Shown here: one piece after another, positions 56,788-64,000 of the stretch | How the letters are laid out: every line of letters starts with the position of its first letter | Position numbering within the stretch: the first letter of the stretch is position 1 | Origin: Haematococcus lacustris | Taxonomy: Eukaryota; Chlorophyta; Chlorophyceae; Chlamydomonadales; Haematococcaceae | Length of the DNA stretch: 64,000 nucleotides | Assembly (NCBI GenBank): GCA_030144725.1 | Contig: JASKMD010000015.1 | Span: 6,017,810-6,081,809 of the forward strand | Direction: 5' to 3' | Position numbers and translations under genes: made by a program | Notes under the pieces: generated by a model | Database searches by the model: none | What the model was told of the DNA's origin: nothing | What the model saw: only the letters and a program-made list of their open reading frames with translations

Positions 56788-59700
56788 ATGAAGCTACTGA
56801 ACCGTAGCTTCACCAAGGATGGAGAAGGACATGTGAAGCTGGTACCAGAGGAGGGTGCGTGCTAGCTGCCTATCAATTACCAGGAACAGCCTTGCTAGAC
56901 AGCTCAGGGGATGGCTGCACTGGAATTTGATACTGGGTACACCTCCCACACCTTTGACTACCAGCAGACTATGCAATGAGCGTCAAGCAGAGTCACACAT
57001 ATCTCCAGAATAGGTGTCTTGAGACCAGCCACAGACTTGAAGTGTGGCACCTCCAGCGTGTCCACATGGCAGTCCTCTGCACCCCTGACTGGGTGCTGCC
57101 TTCCTTGGCTCTGCAGCTGAGGACATGTGGCATGCCTACAACTTGATTCGAGAGGGAGACCGCCTGACAGCCACCACCTTCCGCAAGGTGGGTGTGGCAT
57201 TGCAGCTACAGGGGACGCACAGCAGTGGTGGAGGAGGAAGCTTGGTGATAGCTGGGATGAGGGGCCTGGGGGGCTGCTCAGCTGCCACAGTGATAACATG
57301 GCAGCGATGACTGCGGTGGAGTTGGGCATTGTTCTTGCATATTGAGGCCGTGTGCATGGCACATGCACATGCAGTGACAGTGTCACACCTGGCACATGCA
57401 GGTGGCACGTGACCTGGGTACAGGCACAGACAATGAACGTGTGAAAATCAAATTGACCATTGCAGTGGAGGGCGTTGACTTCGACGCCGAAGGTAAAGGG
57501 ATGGGAACAGGCTAAGGGGATGGACAAAGGCAGCACCAGCAGCATTGCACTCGGAGCCACTCTGCAACGCAATAAGCATGCCAAGAATGCAGCGCTTTGA
57601 CTGAGTCATGGGTACATCGGCATTAGAGCCGCTTCACCAGCTGCTTACAGCTGCCCAGGAGCTGTACAGCCTGGTAGCTTGCTATGCCATGTCCCATGCA
57701 TGTCTGGCATGCGGTGCCTCACACTTGTGGTATATGCACATGCAGGCGGAGTGATTCGTGTGAGAGGGCGCAACGTGGAGGAGAATGACCATGTGAAGGT
57801 GCGGTGTGACAAGAGAGGCTGGCCATGATGATAACATGATGTTGCCTAAAGGGATTGAGGGGCTACTGAGTCCAAGAGGCTGGCTGGCTGCAGCTCCTTG
57901 CAGGCAGGCTGCAACGCACTGTGGGCGGAGGCTGTGGGGCTGGCCTTTGCTGGCTGGCTGGCTAGCTGGCTGGCTTGTGGGTGCAGGTGGGCGCATACCA
58001 CAGCTTAGAGCTTGAGGAGCAGCGCGCCTTCACCCTGTTCAAGGTCCAGTGGGACGCTGTGGACATAGATCGCGTGGTCAGCGCCACTAACCCGGCGCAG
58101 TCCGCAGACCTGGCAGCCGTGCTGATCACGGTGAGGGGAAGGTAGGGGTAGGTGGGGGAAGGAGGTGTGCAGGTGGTGAGGAACTGAGGGGGTGGCCGGC
58201 TGACTGGCTGGGCAAGAGGCTGGGAGCTGGATGCTGCATTGGCTGCCATGTTGGAAACTCCTTGAACCAAGCACGAGGCAGGTTACGAAAGCACATGGCA
58301 CAAGGGTGCAAGGGGGGTCCACAGTGCAGCTAGCGCAGGGCCGGCCATGGGTTGTGGTCAGCACAAGTGGTCACCCAGATCATTAGCTGGCATGTGCCGA
58401 TGTGCAGCACAGCCCTGCATGTTACTTGCCATGCAGCCCAGCATGACAACACCAGTGTTGCTGCAACACATAAGCAGGAGTTTGGGGTATGTGCTGTTTG
58501 CCGAGCAGCAGGGCCCGGACCAAAGGTTGTGCTGCGTGGCACTGCTGGGTACTGCGCTGAGTGTGTTCCTGAGTACTGTGCTGAGTATGTTGCTGAGTGT
58601 GCTGGCTGAGTGGGTGTTGCTGTGTGATGTCCCTGCTGGCGAAGCGCCTATGTGCTGTCATCATCGTCAACATCTTCATCCTTGGTCTGTTGGCGTTGCT
58701 GCATTCACACATCTAATACTTAAAGGCTCACATGTCATCGTGTGATGTGTGCTGTGCTATGCCAGGAGGGCCTTGCTCACGTTTGTCTAGTGGGAGGCGC
58801 CACAACCCTGACCCAGGCCAAACTGGAGGCCAACTTGCCCCGCAAGCGAGGCCCGGCCATCGCTGGCTATGACAAGGCGTACAACAAGTTTCAGGAAAGG
58901 TAAGAGTTGCGCTGTGCTTGCATGGAAAGAGCATGGACGCCAGTGCAGGTCAGCAGGCTGGTGGTCGGCCAGCCCAACACACTCCCAGAAGATGTAGTCA
59001 GCCTGTACCTCTACTGGTTGGCTGCTTGCACTGCTACTGTGCTTGATGACTTGCTACCCGTGTGCTGGCTATGTACTGGCCATCAATGATGCTGTTGATC
59101 TGCATACAAGTAGTGCCAGACCTGCTGCCCTGCAATGTGGGTAGGCACTTGGGGATCACCAAGCTCAGTTCACGCTCATGTACTTTCCTTGCCAGCACTG
59201 CCACAATGCATACTCAAACATGAACCCAAGTGTGTTGCCATGTCCGCCCTTTCTGTTCCAAACCAGCTTGCCCGCCTCTTGCCTACCCATCCTGCACCAT
59301 TGCCGCTTCTGCTCCTGCCCCGCAGTGTGCTTCAGGCAATACTGCGCCACGTCGACTTTGGGGTCGTGAAGTGTCTGGTGCTGGCAGGGCCGGGCTTCGC
59401 CAAGGACAGCCTGAAGCAGTACATGGACCTGGAGGCAGTACGCCGCGATCTGAGGTGCCTGACCTGCTCTCTCGAGACCTTTGTACCTGATAACAAGGCT
59501 GACACCTGGCAGCTGAGAGTGCAGTCGACACCTGACCTGCTCAGCTCCTGGTTTAGGGTGGATCGTTCTGAAGCCATGTGCCCAAGGCCAGCAAAAGCAT
59601 CATCGCGATTTCATTACAACATGGTGCAGGGGTCTGTGCACTGGGTGACTTGGGTTGGTGAGGCATTGTGGAGTGCCAGATGGCTTGTGCGCTGCTCACA

Positions 59701-62350
59701 GTAGCTCAGTTTGGTCTCTCCGTTGCTCCCTGCTGTGCCGCCTTGGTCCCTCCTAGCCCTGCTGCCTGTGGCGCTTGTTGTGTGTGGCCAGGCCGCTGAT
59801 TGAAAACAAGGACAAGGTGGTGCTGGCGCCTGCCTCCAGTGCATACAAGCACGCCTTGCAGGTCAGTGGCTCCAGGTCAGGGCAGTGTGCCTGGCACTGC
59901 CACCTGCCAGCTGGGAGGGAGGGGCCCAGGCGAGTGTGAAGCGTTAGGGCAAGGGTCAGGGTTAGCCTCACCCGTGCACAACAGCAGCGGAGCGTCATGC
60001 ACCTCAGCTCTAGGCTCTAACCCTTGCTCACATCCACCCACCCTGTGCTGGAAGTTACCACGGCCTGGGCCAAGCAGTGGGTGTGGGGCTACCACAGCAC
60101 AATTACTGCCAGGGGCAGTCGATGTGACAGGAGCAACAGCTGCTAGGGTGAGTGCTGCCGCTGCTGCCGCTGCTGGGCTTGACAGCAGACGCCTCCAGTG
60201 CAATTGGCACACCCTGCTGCTCAGCCTTCCCTGGCTGCTGCTGCGCATGGAATGAGCTGTCTGGCTGCTGCTGGCCTGCTGGCTCGTTCAGGAGGTGCTG
60301 GCGAACCCCTTGATTGCCAGCCGGGTGAAAAACACCATGGCCTCCCGAGAGGTGTGTAGGGCGCTTGGGATGAGGTGGCACTAGGGAGAGAACACAACTG
60401 GGGCACTAGGGAGAGATGAGTGACATCAGTGAAATGAGTGACATGGGGGACCTGATGGACTGAGATCTTGGTGATGGCAGGGCCAGCAGTGGGCCAGCAT
60501 CTTGTTACTGAGCATGCCACTTCACCAGAAGGCTTGCAGCTGGCCGTCCTTTTCAAATTCCATTGCTGGCCCGCAGCTGGCCACCCTTGCCATCGTCATA
60601 GCCAACCATCATCCTCACATTGGTGCCAGCTACATGGAAATGGGAATGGGTGTAGCACTGAGCATGCTCATGCAATTGCCTTCCCTCCTGCAAGAGCATG
60701 GTGCTACAAAGTGGCATACACTACGTCTCATGCAGCACACCATCCTTGCATGCGGCTACATGTCAAGTACATCAAGCCACTACCAGGCTGTGGTGGTGTC
60801 AATGCCTGAGGTTGCTGCCCCCTCTGCAGGTTGAAGCCCTCAAAGCCTTCATGGCCATGCTTTCCTCAGACTCTGCTCGAGCATTCTATGGGCCCGGCCA
60901 TGTCTTCGCCGCCAATGACATGGGTGGGTGCCAGGGCCAAGCAGCATTGGCGGGGCGGCCCACACTTAGGGGGCACAGGGGCGGGGTAGCGCGCAGCTGG
61001 GGTGCAGAGGGCGCATAGCTGGGGTGGCGGCATAGCTGCGGTGCCAGGACTGCTCGCTTCCTTGTCATCATGGTAGATGTATGGTGGTAAGCATCTCCCG
61101 ACATGGCACTCACCTGTCAGGGTCACTGCAACCCACGGCCTTGTAGAATCTTGAAGACTCCAGGTGATGTGAAACCAGCTCAATCGTTCATGATACATCA
61201 CACTGGCATCACACTGATGGCCAGCCAGACCCCACCCCGCTCCCTGATGCGGGTGTCCCAGTCAGTGCAGTTACTTGCCCTTACTGGTTGACCGGTTAGA
61301 TGGGCACAGGGCTGGCTGTAGCCTGGTCCTACTTAGCCCTTGGAGCTGTGCCTGTCTTGGCAGCAGCAGTGCAGTGCTACCCATTGTCATACCATGTTTA
61401 TAGAAGGGGCAACCAGCAGATCGCATGTTCAGGGCCCAATCACCACCCAATCATGTCTGCCTTCCCACACTACCAATGCTGAGAAAGAAGAAAAAGACTA
61501 CTCCAACTCCAACCGGCGTGCATAATGGGAGGAGCTTCCGCCTGGAGGGGGCACGGCCTACTCCCACCACCTACCCTAGATGAACCCAATGTTGTTGCTC
61601 TGTATCTTCCTGCACCTGCCCAACAGTGGTCTAGCTGTCATACAACATTAGCTTGCACAACTGGCAATGCCAGCTGCTGCGGCGGCAGTTCGACATTACT
61701 TGTAGAAGTCTGCATTGCTGCTGACGCAAGATGTGTTCGCTTAAATGCACCAGGGGCGATCCAGACTCTCCTCATCAGTGACTCGTTGTTCCGTATCAAC
61801 AATGTGCAGAAGCGCAAGCGCTACGTGGGTGAGTGTGCCACACTCCTCCTCCCATCCTTGACCCATCCCCCTGCTTACATTCCAGTGCCTGGCCACCCTC
61901 AGCATCGCTAGAGCAAGCTATCACTGATATCTAGCCTGTGTCATCTGAGCATTAGTTTAAATAGCAGGCTCATGCCGTGCTCTGCATTGCCTGCCAGCAC
62001 CTTGCATCATTTGTGACCTGCACCTGCACCTGCACCTGCACCTGCACCTGCACCTGCACCTGCACCTGCACCTGCACCTGCACCTGCACCTGCACCTGCA
62101 CCTGCCCATACCGGTCGCCCCCAGCCTTGGTCCCATGCACACCTCCCTCTTATATCTACCTCATCACCTGCACCTGGCCCCTGCCTGCCCAGGGCTAGTG
62201 GACGCGGTGAAGGATGGTGGTGGCGAGGCGCTCATCTTCAGCTCCATGCATGTCAGCGGCGAGCAGCTGAACCAGTTGTCCGGCATTGCCGCTGTGCTGC
62301 GCTTCCCGCTGCCAGACCTGGAGGACCAGGAACTCCCAGAGGAAGCTTGA
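56788..62350 (+). CDS. PELO: Pelota/Dom34 homologue (ribosome rescue), 12 exons, about 381 aa
   Basis: Pelota pairs with Hbs1 GTPase to split stalled ribosomes in no-go and non-stop decay; it resembles eRF1 but lacks the GGQ loop. Exons: 56,788-56,854; 57,117-57,187; 57,402-57,492; 57,746-57,798; 57,987-58,130; 58,766-58,899; 59,326-59,454; 59,792-59,861; 60,292-60,351; 60,830-60,923; 61,754-61,828; 62,193-62,350. All introns are GT-AG and phases agree. Diagnostic blocks in order: MKLLNRS and [10 protein letters not shown] (N domain), [44 protein letters not shown] (central), [39 protein letters not shown] and [10 protein letters not shown] (C domain). Length matches the usual ~380-385 aa. 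Exact splice sites are my inference. Confidence 0.93.
61481..61578 (-). mobile_element. Family-3 LINE 3'-end fragment in Pelota intron 10
   Basis: About 98 bp aligns with the 3' end of the RNase H LINE at 51,658-51,750: AAGAAGA-rich tail, GACTAC, ACCGGCGTGCAT, GGGAGGAGC..CCGCCTGG, and CTCCCACCA. It lies antisense to Pelota. Diverged, so older than the 51.7-kb copy. Confidence 0.7.
62016..62104 (+). repeat. (CACCTG)n hexanucleotide microsatellite in Pelota intron 11
   Basis: About 14-15 perfect units, ending 88 bp before the acceptor at 62,192. Confidence 0.95.
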
Positions 62351-63044
62351 CCTGCTGAAGCCCCTTGAGTAACTCCTTGAAGGAGCTTGACATTGGCCTT
62401 CAGTCAATCTAGCCTCCGGTGATGAAGGTCTGCCAGAAGTTGCCACCGGAAGCTTGAGTCGGGCCACTATTGCCCACTAGTATATTCCCGCTAGTGGCTG
62501 CTAGTAGCTACTACTGGTCCGGCTCAAATGGAGGCCCTAGTGAGGGACAAGGGGGCTGGGCCAGGCAGCCGGAGAACAGCAGAGCCGTATGGCTCAGGCC
62601 CAGTGCAACGCAGTGATGGCCCTGCTAGCCCAACGCATGGCAGGGGAGGACCGAGATGACAAGGCTTGAGTTCCACCAGTGTAACAATTTAGCGGGTGAA
62701 GTCGACAACAAAGGTGCATGCTTGTCCGCTTGTCACAACCCGAGCTACATCATGGGCCAGTATACAATTCCAATATACACCCAATGGCACGCTCAGGGAC
62801 ATCATAGCCCAATTGCACGTCTTGAGCAGACCGCGTCGTAGCCATATCGTCTAATCTGAAGTTGACAAACGCCCTTTTTCTGGTGTGACCTAACGGGCGA
62901 TGCGGAAGCGGAAAAGACTAAACGCCACTGCTAAACCCCTGGTTGCATTTTCTACCCATATCACGCACCCGCCTTCTTTGCTTCGCTGCTACGCCTGCAA
63001 ACGTAGTGCTTGACTCGAAGCATCGAGGCATCTAAGGAGCTGGA
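62351..63044 (+). other. Pelota 3' UTR and intergenic region to the pyrophosphatase
   Basis: Contains the likely Pelota poly(A) signal and presumably the promoter of the next gene. No further gene seen. Confidence 0.5.
62680..62684 (+). terminator. Likely TGTAA polyadenylation signal of Pelota
   Basis: TGTAA about 330 nt after the stop codon; this pentamer is the usual signal in volvocine algae. Confidence 0.45.
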
Positions 63045-63925
63045 ATGTCTTTCTACCGCGGCACTGCAAGTCACCCCTGGTGGGTCTTTAACCTTTCTCG
63101 CACGAGCCCGGCGGCAGCAAACGCTTCACCCTTTAGTTTTCAATTCCACCTAGGCACGATCTCAACCCCGGGAATGAGGCCCCGGAGCTGTGCAATGTGG
63201 TGATCGAAATTCCAAGAGGCTCTAAGGTCAAGTACGAACTGGACAAGGACACCGGTCTCTGTTTTGTGGATCGCATCCTGTACTCGTCAGTCGTGTACCC
63301 TCACAACTACGGCTTCATCCCCAAGACACTTTGCGAAGATGGTGACGCAATTGACGTACTCGTCCTGATGCAGGAGGCTGTCGTCCCATTGTGAGTAATG
63401 ACAATGTTCATGAACTGATAGCCTATGTAGACAGCATGTCACAATAAGTGCTGTTGCTATGGGCTTCATGTGCAGGTGTTTCCTGCGAGCACGGCCCATT
63501 GGCGTCATGCAGATGTTGGACCAGGGCGAGCGCGACGACAAGGTCATTGCTGTGCACGCAGACGACCCAGAATTCAAAGGGTTCTCTGACATTTCTCAGT
63601 TGCCGCCCCATCGCCTTGCAGAGATTAAGCGGTGAGGATGTATGCATGCATGTTGTCCACTGCCTCGCTGCCGCTGCCTTCCCACCTTCCTGCTGGCTGT
63701 ATGGTGCTCACGATGTCATCACACGCCTGCTCTGCTGTGTGCTGTGTGCCATATCTGTTGCACTTCTCACTTCTGTTGTGACGCTGCCTTTTGGTACACA
63801 ATGCTCATGTGCCCCACTTGCCTTGCAGATTCTTTGAGGACTACAAGAAGAACGAGCACAAGGAAGTCATTGTGGATGAGTTCCTTGGGGCTGACGAGGC
63901 CAAGCGTGCCATCCGAGATTCCCTA
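63045..63925 (+). CDS. PPA: Soluble inorganic pyrophosphatase (family I), partial at 3' end
   Basis: Hydrolyses pyrophosphate to two phosphates, pulling biosynthetic reactions forward; needs Mg2+. Exons: 63,045-63,079; 63,154-63,390; 63,476-63,631; 63,829-63,925, 175 codons in the window. An in-frame TAA at 63,033-63,035 supports this start. Blocks seen: [14 protein letters not shown] across the first junction, [70 protein letters not shown], and [22 protein letters not shown] at 63,926 is a good donor, and the family's final ~25-35 residues are missing, so a last exon should lie beyond 64,000; reading on would stop at TAG 63,935. The usual D-x-D-P-x-D signature reads DGDAID. Localisation unclear: no transit peptide from this start. 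Confidence 0.93.
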
Positions 63926-64000
63926 GTGAGCTCCTAGGGTGGACCTCATGGCTTCAACATGCCCTTCAGCGTGCCATGGATCCCCTCCCACCCCCCTCGG

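Overview
The window looks like nuclear DNA from a GC-rich green alga, probably chlamydomonadalean/volvocine. The reasons are two intron-rich host genes of plant-like type on the right, short GT-AG introns, TGTAA polyadenylation-type signals, and a tRNA-Tyr with a short intron. This is inferred from sequence alone. It is not bacterial: there are no operons, and about 55 kb of the 64 kb is transposable-element DNA.

Region 1-55.5 kb is a nest of non-LTR retrotransposons (LINEs). The main family ('family 1') is about 7.9 kb long and has two overlapping reading frames. ORF1 is a 779-aa nucleic-acid-binding protein with a CCHC-like knuckle. ORF2 is 1595 aa and carries an APE-type endonuclease, a reverse transcriptase and a Cys/His finger. 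Two copies are complete and almost identical (about 14.4-22.3 kb and 35.4-43.3 kb, both +). Two more lie on the minus strand: one runs off the left edge (1-5154), the other is cut by a 500-N gap (5232-8757). Truncated copies lie at 23.6-25.4, 45.0-46.9 and 46.9-50.8 kb, and older relics at 12.6, 31.4, 33.3 and 43.4 kb.

The most striking feature is that family-1 elements are tied to tRNA-Tyr(GUA) genes. The 5' end of each element abuts the 3' end of a tRNA-Tyr. The 3' end is a (CT)n tail that runs straight into a second tRNA-Tyr lacking its first 7-17 nt. This fits a LINE that inserts into tRNA-Tyr genes and duplicates the whole tRNA body (about 70-80 bp) as target site. Alternatively the element carries the tRNA as a 5' promoter module.

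Other elements are: a second LINE family nested in the 3' UTR of a family-1 copy (25,506-28,723, 8-bp TSD); a 5'-truncated LINE with RNase H, a CCHC finger and an RPD...EIK restriction-like endonuclease motif (51,658-53,010, 12-bp TSD); and a non-autonomous hAT-like element with 8-bp TSD holding two tandem 404-bp units, each with a 200-bp foldback (10,141-11,695). There is also a 440-bp (CCCTGA)n array. A 3.6-kb inverted repeat surrounds 47-49 kb and carries a 28-bp templated filler at its inner junction.

From 56.2 kb the host genes start, all on +: a small predicted tail-anchored protein (2 exons), Pelota/Dom34 (12 exons, ribosome rescue), and a soluble inorganic pyrophosphatase whose last exon lies beyond the window. 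The host genes look intact; the only clear TE trace in them is a LINE 3' fragment in a Pelota intron.
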